A stretch of 64,000 nucleotides of DNA from Artemia franciscana. Its lineage: Eukaryota; Arthropoda; Branchiopoda; Anostraca; Artemiidae. Positions 33,928 through 46,979 of the stretch are shown here, one piece after another. The notes below the pieces were generated by a model that had not been told where the DNA came from, made no database searches, and saw nothing but the letters and a program-made list of their open reading frames with translations. The stretch covers positions 25,420,715-25,484,714 of the forward strand of contig NC_088880.1 of the NCBI RefSeq assembly GCF_032884065.1, read 5' to 3'. How positions within the stretch are numbered: the first letter of the stretch is position 1; each line of letters opens with the position of its first letter. A program made the position numbers and the translations under genes.

Positions 33928-34352
33928 GGCTGCGTTAATTTCTTTCAGAAGCAAAATGCAGCTACTGTCATTAGGTAACTCTTTAAGGTGACCTTTTAGG
34001 AGGCCCCGATAGAGCAGAGCAGCATATAGAATGGGAAGGGATTCTCTCTCAATAGCCTCGACTGTAGTAGAAAAATTTGTTAGTAGAGATAAGTTCACGC
34101 ATCAGTTCATATTCGTCATCAACTAAAACACAGTCAGGTCTCCCAATTTGACGCAAAACACTTGCTATAGGGCCTTTGTATTGAATAATACTTTGGATCA
34201 TACTTTATGTTACATTCCATCTACTGGGGAAACCCTGTTCTAAGGACCTGCATTGTTCATATTTTGGTAACATATGAGACAGATCATCAGCAACCTGCAC
34301 AATGGGCAACTGAGCATCACAATCAAGAATCTCATCTAAATCATAAAATGTT
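33920..34352 (-). pseudogene. hAT transposase fragment, right arm
   Basis: Mirror of 9258-9690 with the same breaks. This copy and the left duplicate at 12960-13110 both read AATGACAGT (Asn-Asp-Ser) where the first left copy has a changed base, showing the first left copy mutated after the duplications. Confidence 0.6.
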
Positions 34353-34969
34353 GTAAGGAATTCACCGCTATTTTAAAATTGAATTTTTTTTTTTTTGAGA
34401 AGGCTGTTAGAAAGACAAAAAGTTTGTGTATAAGTAATTTTTTTTTCCAATTTGTACATGCTTCCATGTACATATGTATACAAAACCGTTTTGGATAGGG
34501 GAGGGGGATTTGGAAGCCGTTACTTATAAAAAAAAATGTCACCTTTCTTTCAGGCTATTTGTAGAAAAGCTGCATTTTTGCAAATGGTAAAACATCTATA
34601 ATTATAGTATTCGAAGAATGTCTAGTCGAACTTCATTTTAATTAGAAAATATTACATCATAGTAAAGAGGACAGAAACAAGTGAAGGATAATTTACAGTC
34701 CATAGTTGACGAGTAGATTCAAAAATATTTTGAAAGGATCCAAAATTTTTGCATTTACCGTTCGATAGTAGATTTTGCATTATATTTGCATCTCAATAAT
34801 TTTAGAAAATATTTCACAGCTTAAAATTCCGGCTGCGTGCCGCAACCGACCGTATCAGTTGCGGCATCTGGGCCCTGAGATCATTTTGGTGGGGGCGCGC
34901 TATAAGATTTTTGGTTGCGCGCCGCTGGTTTTTGGCAAGGCTTGTGGGACCACCCTGGAGGCACAGCTA

Positions 34970-36125
34970 TTAGATCTTTTGACTAGTTTGAAGTAAATAA
35001 CAATTTAGGAATTCCGATTAGTTTTGAGGAGAGTGGTACCTAAGATGGGCAAGGAGGGGGATGTTTACCTTCCAATCACTCTTCAACATACCCTCCGTAT
35101 ATCTTGAAAGTTTCAACCTAATACCCTGAGTTGTTCCTTTGATATTGCTGATATTCCATTTCGACAACAAGTAAGCACATAGTGTGCTTCCATTGTGTTC
35201 GGTATCCCTCTCAACATTTCCTTGAAGTTTCATCTTAATACTTTATCTTTTTATGAGCTCAGAATTCAACACGCTTTCTTATCCCATTAAAAAAACTTTT
35301 GTGTTAACAATTGGCAACATTTATAGCTCACAGACCTTGTACTGGGGGCTTAATAAACTCCAGAGGTATAGCTATTTTTACTTTTAGACCATTTTAAATA
35401 AAATGACCATCTGAAAATTTTGATTGTATGCATTTTGGGGATAAAAAGACAGTGGAAGGAGGCTAGTTGCCAACAGATTCTTAAAGAGCCCAAAAGAATT
35501 ATATTTTTCCAATGAGCGCCTTAGAAACACCACAGGGGATGTTTGGGGTACTTTTTGATTATTTTGAACAAGATGGGTGTTTCAAATATTCATCAGTTAT
35601 CTTTAGGTTAGGGCAGCCAAAAAGGGAATGGAGATGACTGGCTGTCATTTGATCATTGTTCAACATCCCTCTCCAATTGCACCGAAATTTTAAGCTTAAT
35701 ACCCATAGCCGTTCTTGAAAAATTACAGGTACGTCTTTTGATAAACTGGCAATGCAATTTTTTTTATATACTTTAACATGCCCCTCAATATTCAAGTGAT
35801 TTCAACTTAATACCCTTAGCATTTTTGGACACACGCTGAGTTACAATCAGCCTCTTAAAAATTATAAATCCTGCATGCAAAAAAGAGCAAATCGTATAAC
35901 TTACGATCTTTGCCCTGGAGGGTTGTGTGAGGCATTGCATCCCCAGAATTATAGTTACTAGATCTATTAACTATTTGGAGCAGAATCGCCATCTTAAATT
36001 TTGGATAGTTTAAGTATTTTTTTTAGCGGAATCTGAGAAAGGTAAGGAGGCGGGTTGCCCTTCGATTACCCTTCAAAATCCTCGACATATTCTGAAAATT
36101 TTAGTATAATACCCTGAGCCGTTCC
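34970..36125. repeat. Diverged repeat array, right arm
   Basis: Mirror of 7487-8640. The portion 35190-35432 is the direct-strand match to the stray copy at 18390-18640. Confidence 0.55.
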
Positions 36126-38878
36126 TTAGATAAGATAACATGTTATTTGAAAAAAGCGGTTATCACAAGCCCAAAAGGGCCGAATTTGCACTTTTGTGTC
36201 AGTACAAAGTTATAGAATTGCAATCAATAAAAAGTCAATCGATAAAAACTCAAAGTTAATACAGGGAAAACAAAATTAAACAAAAGCATATCTTAACAAG
36301 CATTACAAACTATGCAATCGAAAATTAAACACTAAAACTCTAAGATAAAGGCAGAGTGAGGAGGAGGGGGGGGGGCTATCGATTTAAAATTTCAACTATG
36401 TGATGGGTGAACGTTCTTCTACATATTCCAATGGAAACTCTTATTGGCGCAAGAAGGGGGAATTTTCTTGAAGCAAAACGAGGGAAACGAGTTTGGAGGG
36501 GGGGGGGGTAAACGATCACTAGGGAAAAGAGAAGTAGTACGAGGGTTGTGCACGGCATTGTGGGCAAAACTTAAGGAAATGTGTGCTCTCGTTTCCTTAA
36601 GGGTGACTAGCTTTGTTCTTCGAAGAAGGGAAATGTAAGGCACTTTACCCTAATTTAAGATAATTCTTAGGCACCTTTTTTGAGCTGCCTCTATTCTGTC
36701 CGACAATTCATTAGACATTCCAGGATGCCAAACAAGACAAGCGTATTCGAGGGTAGGACGTGCAGAAGAGAGAAAAATCATCAAACAATGCAATTTATTA
36801 CATTCAAATTTATCAAGGAGTTTGAGAAGAGAAAATCCAGTATTTGTACGTTTTAATAAATCATTGACGTGGCAATACCATTTTAAGTCACATGAGATGG
36901 TAACACCCAGTAATTTCATAGTATTAATTGACATTTCAGCGGGGATAGGACAGGAGAAAGAAGGGGGAGTTCTTAGGAAACTAATTGTTGTAACTGTTGA
37001 CTTTAAAGGGTTGACTCTCAAATCACTGGCAACAGCTTTATCTGATATTAACTCCAAGATATCCATTGGGTTACTTGTTAGGTTTTGGAAACATGTTTCT
37101 AAAGCAATTAAATCGTCAACGAATTTCTATCTATCTGGGAAATCGACACCAAGACTGTTTATCATGGTAAGAAATAAAATCGGGCCTGACGTGCACCATT
37201 ATAAATTGGGAGGGGTCAGAGAAAACATTCACGTATTTGACGACTTGCGTTGTATTAGAAAGGATGGAGGAAATTATTCTTATTAAATAGGGGTCAACTT
37301 GGAAGTCATTGGTTAGTTGTTTTTACTAATGTATTGTGGTTAATTAAATCAAAATCTTTTTGTAAGTCAACTGCGATAACATTGAGCCAAGTGTTGGGTT
37401 TTTCAGGTTTATTACATGTAGTGTCCAAAAGGTGAACCGGATAGTGTGTGGTAGAGGTAGAGCGCAAATTTCCCAATAGTAATTGGTCAACATTCGGGAT
37501 TATTTTGATTTTCAGCCAAGCAACTGAAAAGCTTTCATATAACTTGGAAAATACCGGAGTAAGAGAAACTGGCCAGACACCAGCAAAATCTTGTGTGCTT
37601 CCACTTTTTTTACGGGAGTAATAAAACCTAATTATCCAAAATCAGGGAACTTACCAGTAGAGGTAATTTCATTAAAAAGTGTGGACAAAGGTTCTGAAAG
37701 AATGTCTGCAAAGGCTTTAATTAGTACAATTGGGATGTCTAGCGGACAGGTGCTACACTTTTTAATGTTTTTAATTTTCGCCTCAACATCTGAGGGCAAT
37801 ATAATAGGGAAATCGGGAGAGTGTAGAGCATAAGCAGCATTAACAGAGAGGGAAGGGGCGCATTGAACTATGGAGTAAAGAAATTTATTCAGATCATTGG
37901 CTGTAACTAAGCGCTCTTCTTGTAAATATATTATTATGTGTTTTCCCACAAATTTTCTTTTTACTTTCGTACCACTGTTTTGGCTTAGTAGAAAACAAGT
38001 TCTTGACTTTAGTTTTGTAATGCGCAGAAGCAGATTTACGTATTTCTTTTTTTATATGTTTACGCAGTGAGTTACTTTCAGATGTTTTACCATTCTGAAA
38101 AAGATTAATTTTAAGCCTAATTAGCCTTTTTAACTGACTAGTAGTGTACGGTTTGTCATTAGAGCGCAATTTTACTTTTTCCTCAGGAAAGGATTCTAAG
38201 TATTTGGTTTAATAAGATTTTGGAAGTAAGACACTTTAACATTAATGTCTTCATTCCCCTTAAGAACTGGCCAATTTTCATTTGTAATCCAAGATCCAAA
38301 CTCGAAGAGGTCTTCATTGGAAATTGGACGATAAGAGAATTGGGTAACAGAAAATGTATGACTAAATTTGGGAAGAGGCTTCATTAATAAACAAAAATGG
38401 TAGCTTCCTCCTAAAGGGGGCAAAGGAACAGGTGATTTGTAAAACGTGTCCATATTCATGCAAATCCGATCAAGAGTAGTATTTCCTTTGGTTGTTGGTA
38501 TTTTTGCTATTTGTTTTAAATTGAGGGAACTGCAAAGGGAATTTAACTTCAGGCCATTAGCATCACCTACTAGGAGAATACCGGCGTTTGGGAATTTGCA
38601 GAGGACAAAGTCGACACTATTATGCAGTTGCTGGAAGAACCGCTGTCTTTGTGCAGCGTCTTGATCTAGGGAATAATAAAATCAGCAAAAAATAATCAAA
38701 TTAAAAGGGCGAGGCAAAGTTTGGTTCTCACACTTACCCAAATGATTTCATCGTAATCTGAAAGGTTGGGAGTATAAATTAATGATTTTGAATCTTCAGT
38801 GACAATGGAATTTTCTGTAAAATGACTTGGGCGAACTAAATAAATTTTGAATTCGGCATCTTCAAGTAACATTTTCAT
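36126..38878 (-). mobile_element. CR1/Jockey-like LINE, right arm
   Basis: Mirror of 4734-7486 with the same endonuclease, linker, RT and 3' end parts and the same breaks. Small differences include two residues in the thumb segment (36650-37066) and one near the start of the 37632-37949 frame. Inactive. Confidence 0.85.
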
Positions 38879-39509
38879 TGCCTTTGAGATCCCTCTGGTT
38901 TATCTGCATACATTATAAGTCTAAATATTTTGAAGGAAAGATGTTATTGGTCTGTCTTCAGGTGTCGCATATCATTAATACAGCCAATGCTCATGAAATT
39001 AATGTATCAGTTGTTCGTTTATGAAAGACCTTTTTTTTTTTAGCGCCGGTCGATCAATCCCAGGCCAAGACAAGTCAGATTTCATGGTTTTTGGGAGGAG
39101 TTCAAAGTTGGTGATTCGTGTGCTATTTTAAAATTTTAATATTCTGACTTCGTCCTTAAATGTCGAAGTTTTTAGATGTTAGGTATATACATCAATCCAA
39201 GCCTTTATATAAAGCACATATCAGTAAACTTTCAGCAACTATGTCGAGGAATCTTTGTTGTTTAGATAAATGACAGTTTGAATTTCTCTAAAAAATTATG
39301 GATACTTTTATGTTTTGCTTTAACTGATTGCTTCTATTATTACCCACGTGTTTGGATGTTTAAGCTCCCTTCAAATCTACGAGGACTGCAAAACTTCAGA
39401 ATAAATCAATAAGGGTTTAAGCAATTTTCGGCGCACCCTAGGAAAACTAAATAAGTATCTGGGTCACAGACATTTTTTATTTTTTGAAATTCTTGATCTA
39501 AGTCGAATT

Positions 39510-39754
39510 TTAAAACTGTAATTTTGAAATATGGATTAAAAATTCAATATAAAGACCACTTTTTTAATGGACCGAATCTTTTGATTGAAAATCAACATTG
39601 TCATTTATCTCGAGCTAGGAGGAAGTCTATTTTCTTGTTAAGAATAAGAGATCCGTGGTGTTCGATGGACAGTATTGCACCTCGCATTAAAAAGAATTTA
39701 GAGAAGTTTTTAATATGCAGAGTGGACTATTCTAATAGTTTGTATGTCATTTGA
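39510..39754 (+). mobile_element. Possible Penelope-like endonuclease tail, right arm
   Basis: Mirror of 3857-4100, with LSRARRKSIFLLRIRD; Cys in the left copy is Ser here. The same caution about the missing GIY and YIG residues applies. Confidence 0.35.
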
Positions 39755-39794
39755 TGATTATTATAAGGACTGGCTATTTTTGCCATTTTGTTGA

Positions 39795-40310
39795 CTAGTC
39801 TATACCATCAGAAAAAAAAAATATAAAAAAAAAAGGTTGTTTGTCATTTTCTTCAAACTCCACTGTAAATTTTGTAAGATGTAAAAAAGATATAAAAAAA
39901 GATAGTTTGTCAATTTCTTCAAACGCCACTGTAAATTTTGTATTTTTATCAAAACTATTTAAATGTTTATGAAAAAGGTCTGAGGAATCTAAACTGTGTT
40001 TCCAAATGCAAACCACATCATCCATGAATCTGCCCCAGAAACAAGGGGAGAGCCTAAAACTGTGTGTAGCAGAGGTTTCAATAGAGTCCATGAAAATATT
40101 TGCCAACAGAGGAGAGAGAGATGCCCCCATAGCCAAACCAAAAACCCATTTGGTAAATCAAAATAAAGAGAACATTCATTTACAAGGATGACCAACTTCG
40201 TAATGACATCAATATCCAAACTAGCCATGTTCACATCTCGTATCAACTCAAAGTACTTTTGTAATTTAATCCTAAATATATCTTTGCACTTTCATATTAT
40301 AATTTGAATA
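39795..40310 (-). mobile_element. Penelope-like RT fragment, right arm
   Basis: Mirror of 3300-3790 and a little clearer: MAMGASLSPLLANIFMDSIE is readable in one frame and continues into RFMDDVVCIWKHS and LNSFDKNTKFTVAFEE. MGxxLSPLLANIFM is RT motif 4 and F/M-D-D motif 5 of the Penelope group. Broken and truncated at both ends. Confidence 0.7.
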
Positions 40311-40384
40311 CATAGAAACCACATCAAAACTACAGGGAATTCTCCTCCAATGTAGAATTTTTCTACTTATTAGTAAGATCAGTT

Positions 40385-41525
40385 GAATTTTTTAAATATG
40401 ATTTTTGTATTCCTAAGAGAGGACACAATGCCACTGACAGCCGCTTTTCTAATTTGGCAACAGGTGACATAATTTACAACACTTGTCCCCATGTTCTGGC
40501 GGGTTGTACTATCCATGGAATCTTTGCTGTAATATCTTTGGTCTATTTTAAGCAAAATGGCTATATAAAAAATTCGATTGGACGCATTTGGGAAAAAAAG
40601 GATTGGCAGGGAGGGGCTAGTTGCCATCGGATCACTTTTGACTCTTAGAATTGGAATTATAAATTTCAATTTCTAACAGTTTGAGTCCCCTCCAAAGTTT
40701 TTACAACCACTTCATCAATAAAACCTTTATATACCCCCAGGGTATAATTTATAACCCTTCCCTGGCTCTGGTGGGGTATTTAACTGAAGTTATTGTAACT
40801 AGAATCTCTAATTTCCAATCAAACGAGCCACCTCTGAAGTTAATACAACCTCCTCTTTCATAAAAACCTTATATGCCCTGGACCATAACTTAAAACACTT
40901 GCCCCGAGCTCTGAGGGATTGTGATGACCCCGGAGTTTATATACCCTGGGATTCTTACCCTCCGATATCTTTTAACGCTTTAACAGTTACATAGATATGT
41001 CAATTTCTAAGCAAATGAGCCCCCTCTGAAGTTTATACGAGCATCGCTTCTATAAGAGCCACATAAGCCCCTGGGGCATAACTTACAATGCCTGCCCCTG
41101 GGTCCAGGTAGGGGGGGTGACGACCACAGAGTTGTTACTATATGATGTTTGATCCATTTCTAACAAAATTACTGCCTCGAAATTTTTATCAGATGGTTGT
41201 GGAGGAAAAAGGAGTGATGGGGTGAAGGGAGGGTTGACCTCCAATCTTTTTTGACTCTTTAAAAGTGAACTGGAACTTTCAACCTATAATCAAATGGGCC
41301 CTCTCTGAAATTAATTTCAGTTCTAATGAGCACCGATCCTAATGTTCTAGGATTGTTGGTTTGATACAATCAACCCAGAGTTCCTCATTTAGCTGATATT
41401 TCCGCTCCAAATATTTATTACCAAAATTCTTCAGTTCAAAAAGGTTATTAAAAAGGGATTAAAAAGGTTACACAACCTAATCATACTGACCTCGTTTCAA
41501 CCGAAGATAATTTATTGTTGAAATC
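40385..41525. repeat. Diverged repeat array, right arm outer block
   Basis: Mirror of 2090-3230, same loose repeat pattern, no gene. Confidence 0.5.
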
Positions 41526-43765
41526 CAGAGTAGAAGTTTCAAGCTCCTATCTACCAAAATGTGGAATTTCGCATTTTTTGCCAGAAGACAGATCACGGAT
41601 GGGTGTTTATTTGTTTGTTTTTTTTTTTTCCAGGGGTGATCGTATCGACTGAATAAGACTGAATACGATCAACTGAATGCGAGAGGGCTCATTCTAACGG
41701 AAATTAAAAGTTCTAGTGCCCTTTTTAAGTGACCAAAAAATTGGAGGGCACCTAGGCCCCTTTCTACGCTCATTTTCCCCAAAAATCACCAGATCAAAAT
41801 TCTGAGATAGCCATTTCATTCACCACAGTCGAAAAACCTAATAACTATGTCTTTAATGACGACTTACTCCCCCGCAGTCCCCGTGGGAGGGGCTGCAAGT
41901 TACAAACTTTGACCTGTGTTTACATGTAGTAATGGTTACTGGGAAGTGTACAGACATTTTCAGGGGGATCTTTTTGGTTTAGTGGGGAGAGTTGAGGGGG
42001 GGGTTATGTGGGAGGATATATCCATGGAGAAACTTTTCATGGGGTAATCAAAAAACTTGGAGGGCAACTAGGCCTCCTCCCTCGCTCCTTTTTCCTCAAA
42101 ATCTTCCGATTATTTGCAATTAATTAATATGCAAATTTCGTTTTAATTATTTAGGTGCGGAGAGCCAAGATCAAAACATGACGTCCAGAAATTAAATTTA
42201 AAAAAAAACAAAAGTTTTTTTTAAATGAAAGTAAGGAGCAACATTAAAACTTAAAACGAACAGAAATTACTCCGTATATGAAAGGGGCTTTTCTTCCTCA
42301 ACGCCCCGCTGTTTACGCTCAAGTATTTTACTGTTTTAAAATGTAGAGTTAAGAGAAATAGTCAAACTTTAGCGTAAAGAGCGGGGTGTTGAGGAGGAAA
42401 AGCCCCTTTCATATACGGAGTAATTTCTGTTCGTTTTAAGTTTTAATGTTGCTCCTTACTTTCATTTAAAAGAACTTGTTTTTTTAATTCCACATGGACC
42501 GATCACATTAGCCCGAGAGCTTGTAGACACGAATACATATCAAAGAGCTTAGATTGGTGACCAGTTACCACTTTAAATAGTCATTTGACATTATTTGGCA
42601 TTTGTGCCTAATCATGTATCATTTTTATAAGTACTAGTCCAGTTTTTTCTTTGTGTATATTCTAAAAATGAGCTTCAGCTAATAGGAATTTATTCTTTGT
42701 TAGGACAGCATTCATGAACAAGGTAATTTTGATTATGATGTCACACGAACTGATCACATTAGCCGGGGAGCTTGTAAACATGAATATTTGTCAAAAAGCT
42801 TAGATTGGTTACCAATTACAACTTGAAACGGTCATTTGACATTATGTGGCATTTGTGCCTTGCCATGTATCATTCTTCTAAATACTACTCTAGTTTTTTT
42901 CTTTATCTGTATCATAAAGATGAGCTTCAGCTAGTTGGAATACATTATTGATTACGAATGAACAAGATGACCTTGATATCACATGAACTGGTCACAATAG
43001 CCGGGGAGCCTATAAACATGAATATTTGTCAGAAAAACTTCTTGTAGTTACCAGTTGCCTTTTTTTATTATTTACGGTTCCCTGCAGAAATAGTCTCAAA
43101 AAGATAATCTTTGAATTCCTTAAAAGTAACTTCAATCATTTCATACAGTAGGAAGCACAAATGCCAAGTTACATGCCTATACTCTATTAATGATGGCCCC
43201 ATGTGTCCCACTGTGAAGGCAAAATTGAGACTGCACCATTTGAGTTTAGCCATTGTGCTAACCTCTAATTCATAATTAAATTTCTTCGTTAAAAAAGTTT
43301 TTTTGTGGTAGATAGAGCAATAATCAGCTAGTCCATACAACGTAAAGCGGTCATAGCTTAGTAGTTAACGTGCTAGACTTGAAATTCTTCACCCAAATCT
43401 CAGGAAGGGTGTACGAAAGCATGGGATGGATACCCCCCCCATTGCACTTCCTGGACGCAGGACCATGAAATAAAGATGAGCATCGCCAATAGAGACTATA
43501 AAGTCCAGTGCCATATTCTATACCCTTTTTTGTATATGCAACGGACTACTTGCCCCCCTGGCTTTTTCGTTTTTTTTTTACTGTTTTCTCTGAAATTTTG
43601 CTTGGTCTCGCTGAGAGAAAAAAAATTGTCAGCGACGGGATGCTTTGATAAAATGAAAGCGTTAAAATTTTTGAAGTCCAAGCTACATTTCTGGAAATGC
43701 AATACCTTTTGGATACAAGAAATAAAAAATAAATTCTGAAAAATTACAAGAAATTAAACTAGCTT
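41526..43765 (-). repeat. Composite repeat A, copy 2 (inverted)
   Basis: Reverse-strand copy of the 2.2 kb repeat, with hairpin at 42216-42486 and tRNA-like head at 43347-43420. It pairs both with 1-2087 (as part of the giant inverted duplication) and with 44433-46676 across a short spacer (positions add to about 88200). Confidence 0.85.
43347..43420 (+). repeat. tRNA-like segment (SINE head), copy 2
   Basis: Plus-strand form of the segment at 196-269: GCGGTCATAGCTTAGTAG then TTAACGTGCTAGACTTG, resembling a tRNA D-arm and anticodon stem, with a decayed T-arm. A third copy is at 44780-44853 on the minus strand. Confidence 0.4.
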
Positions 43766-44432
43766 ACGACAGAGCGTAACTGTTTTACTTTCGTCATGGA
43801 AAGGCAGTGTAGTCTTCGAAGTTATCTACGTAAAGGTGTCACATATCGTATTTCTTTATTACATCAATACAGTCATCTCATCTAGTTCCAAACAAATAAA
43901 AAGAAAGCTAAATTACTTAAAACAGCTCATCGAAAAAAAATTCAAAGTAAAATAAGAGATTACATTTTGAAAGTTTCTGGATCTTCGCCTTTCAAAGGTT
44001 CGGCCAAGCTCAGTTCCAAGAACAATACTACTCAATTCCTCTTTGTATGCTTTTTACAAATTTACTAATCAATTCACTCGCAAATGCGCTCCCTCCCCAC
44101 CTAAAGGTCCCATATATCGTAATAACGTATTTCTTCGTCACATCAATACAGTCATCTCATCTAGTTCCCATTTTAAACCAATTTACTGGAAAGGCAGTGT
44201 GGTCTGGTGCTCCTCATTATTTCTACTATGAAGAAACTTTTCTGTTGAGTTTAGAAGTTGTAAAGGAAAATTGAGTCCGAGATTATTCTGTTGTCGTGAA
44301 ATGCTGGTGCTTTAGTGCTTTCGATTTTCTTGTAGTCACGGATCTGTAGCTTGGAAATGGTAATGGAAATAAATTTGAAAATTTTCGAATATGGTGACTA
44401 TGAAATGGATAAAAATAGTTCTTTAGGAGCTA
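43766..44432 (+). other. Spacer between repeat A copies 2 and 3
   Basis: A 667 bp non-inverted loop. A 55 bp phrase containing TCACATCAATACAGTCATCTC occurs twice (about 43858 and 44138), each near GGAAAGGCAGTGT. A plus-strand frame reads KLLKTAHRKKIQSKIRDYIL and SGSSPFKGSAKL, basic and perhaps protein-derived, but I do not recognise it. Confidence 0.45.
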
Positions 44433-46676
44433 GTTTAATTTCTTTTAATTTTTCAGAATTTATTTTTTATTTCTGGTATCCAAAAGGTATTGCATTTCCA
44501 GAAATGTAGCTTGGACTTCAAAAATTTTAACACTTTCATTTTATCAAAGCATCCCGTCGCTGACAATTTTTTTTCTCTCAGCGAGACCAAGCAAAATTTC
44601 AGAGAAAACAGTAAAAAAAAAACGAAAAAGCCAGGGGGGCAAGTAGTCCGTTGCATATACAAAAAAGGGTATAGAATATGGCACTGGACTTTATAGTCTC
44701 TATTGGCGATGCTCATCTTTATTTCATGGTCCTGCGTCCAGGAAGTGCAATGGGGGGGGGGGGGGGTATCCATCCCATGCTTTGGTACACCCTTCCTGAG
44801 AATTGGGTGAAGAATTTCAAGTCTAGCACGTTAACTACTAAGCTATGACCGCTTTACGTCGTATGGACTAGCTGATTATTGCTCTATCTACCACAAAAAA
44901 AACTTTTTTAACGAAGAAATTTAATTATGAATTAGAGGTTAGCACAATGGCTAAACTCAAATGGTGCAGTCTCAATTTTGCCTTCACAGTGGGACACATG
45001 GGGCCATCATTAATAGAGTATAGGCATGTAACTTGGCATTTGTGCTTCCTACTGTATGAAATGATTGAAGTTACTTTTAAGGAATTCAAAGATTATCTTT
45101 TTGAGACTATTTCTGCAGGGAACCGTAAATAATAAAAAAAGGCAACTGGTAACTACAAGAAGCTTTTCTGACAAATATTCATGTTTATAGGCTCCCCGGC
45201 TATTGTGACCAGTTCAGGTGATATCAAGGTCATCTTGTTCATTCGTAATCAATAATGAATTCCAATTAGCTGAAGCTCATCTTTATGATACAGATAAAGA
45301 AAAAACTAGAGTAGTATTTAGAAGAATGATACATGGTAAGGCACAAATGCCACATAATGTCAAATGACCGTTTCAAGTTGTAATTGGTAACCAATCTAAG
45401 CTTTTTGACAAATATTCATGTTTACAAGCTCCCCGGCTAATGTGATCAGTTCGTGTGACATCATAATCAAAATTACCTTGTTCATGAATGCTGTCCTAAC
45501 AAAGAATAAATTCCTATTAGCTGAAGCTCATTTTTAGAATATACACAAAGAAAAAACTGGACTAGTACTTATAAAAATGATACATGATTAGGCACAAATG
45601 CCAAATAATGTCAAATGACTATTTAAAGTGGTAACTGGTCACCAATCTAAGCTCTTTGATATGTATTCGTGTCTACAAGCTCCCGGGCTAATGTGATCGG
45701 TCCATGTGGAATTAAAAAAAAACAAGTTTTTTTAAATGAAAGTGAGGAGCAACATTAAAACTTAAAACGAACAGAAATTACTCCGTATATGAAAGGGGCT
45801 TTTCCTCCTCAACACCCCGCTCTTTACGCTAAAGTTTGACTATTTCTCTTAACTCTACATTTTAAAACAGTAAAATACTTTAGCGTAAACAGCGGGGCGT
45901 TGAGGAAGAAAAGCCCCTTTCATATACGGAGTAATTTCTGTTCGTTTTAAGTTTTAATGTTGCTCCTTACTTTCATTTAAAAAAAACTTTTGTTTTTTTT
46001 AAATTTAATTTCTGGACGTTTTTGAATTAATACATGTTTTGATCTTGGCTCTCCGCACCTAAATAATTAAAACGAAATTTGCATATTAATTAATTGCAAA
46101 TAATCGGAAGATTTTGAGGAAAAAGGAGCGAGGGAGGAGGCCTAGTTGCCCTCCAAGTTTTTGATTACCCCATGAAAAGTTTCTCCATGGATATATCCTC
46201 CCACATAACCCCCCCTCAACTCTCCCCACTAAACCAAAAAGATCCCCCTGAAAATGTCTGTACACTTCCCAGTAACCATTACTACATGTAAACACAGGTC
46301 AAAGTTTGTAACTTGCAGCCCCTCCCACGGGGACTGCGGGGGAGTAAGTCGTCATTAAAGACATAGTTATTAGGTTTTTCGACTGTGGTGAATGAAATGG
46401 CTATCTCAGAATTTTGATCTGGTGATTTTTGGGGAAAATGAGCGTAGAAAGGAGCCTAGGTGCCCTCCAATTTTGGTCACTTAAAAAGGGCACTAGAACT
46501 TTTAATTTCCGTTAGAATGAGCCCTCTCGCATTCAGTTGATCGTATTCAGTCTTATTCAGTCGATACGATCACCCCTGGGAAAAAAAACAAACAAATAAA
46601 CACCCATCCGTGATCTGTCTTCTGGCAAAAAATGCGAAATTCCACATTTTGGTAGATAGGAGCTTGAAACTTCTAC
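44433..46676 (+). repeat. Composite repeat A, copy 3
   Basis: Direct copy of bases 1-2087 with a further 100 bp at its left, inverted relative to 41526-43765. It contains the 251 bp tandem units (45140-45715), the foldback hairpin (45722-45993) and the family R segment. After about 46676 it continues as family R, not as the 2090-3300 array seen in the other two copies. Confidence 0.85.
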
Positions 46677-46957
46677 AATTAGGTTTTCTGATACGCTGAA
46701 TCTGATGGTGTGATTTTTGTTAAGATTGTATGACTTCTAAGGGATATTTCCCCACTATTTTCTAAAATAAGGCAAATTTTCTCAGGCTCGTAACTTTTGA
46801 TGGGTAAGACTGATCTTGATGAAACTTACATATTTAAAATCAGCATTAAAGTGCAATTCTTTTGATGTAACTATTGGTATCAAAATTCCATTTTTTAGAG
46901 TTTCGGTTACTATTGAGCCGGGTCGCTCCTTACTACAGTTCGTTACCACGAACTGTT
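46677..46957 (-). repeat. Family R terminal segment
   Basis: Ends with a 20 bp palindromic CAGTTCGT...ACGAACTG at 46936-46955 preceded by GAGCCGGGTCGCTCC. The same end in the other orientation starts at 52594. Between lies TAACTTTTGATGGGTAAGAC and TCAGGCTCG, shared with 52780 and 60940. The palindrome appears to mark the element's boundary. Confidence 0.65.
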
Positions 46958-46979
46958 TGACGAGATTGAACATCATTTT

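Larger units (their letters stand above)
28480..43655 (-). repeat. Right arm of the giant inverted duplication
   Basis: This is the reverse-strand partner of bases 1-18362, holding the same elements in mirrored order: PARP-like gene, cysteinyl-tRNA synthetase retrocopy, satellite, degenerate TTAGG-like array, hAT relic, diverged repeats, LINE, Penelope-like fragments and composite repeat. It lacks the 3.2 kb insertion of the left arm and is therefore probably nearer the ancestral arrangement. Sequence matching this arm continues past 43655 where the left arm has already left the window, so the outer limit cannot be set here. Confidence 0.9.

Noticed and set aside
43347-43420. Functional tRNA gene
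   Set aside because: T-arm and acceptor stem cannot be closed; a SINE head fits better.
1-43655. The whole palindrome as one giant transposon (Maverick-like)
   Set aside because: No family B polymerase, integrase, packaging ATPase or capsid gene is seen, and the ends are not in the window.
41526-46676. Repeat A copies as LTRs or terminal inverted repeats of a large element around the spacer
   Set aside because: The spacer is only 667 bp, no recognised replication gene lies in it, and no target duplication is visible.
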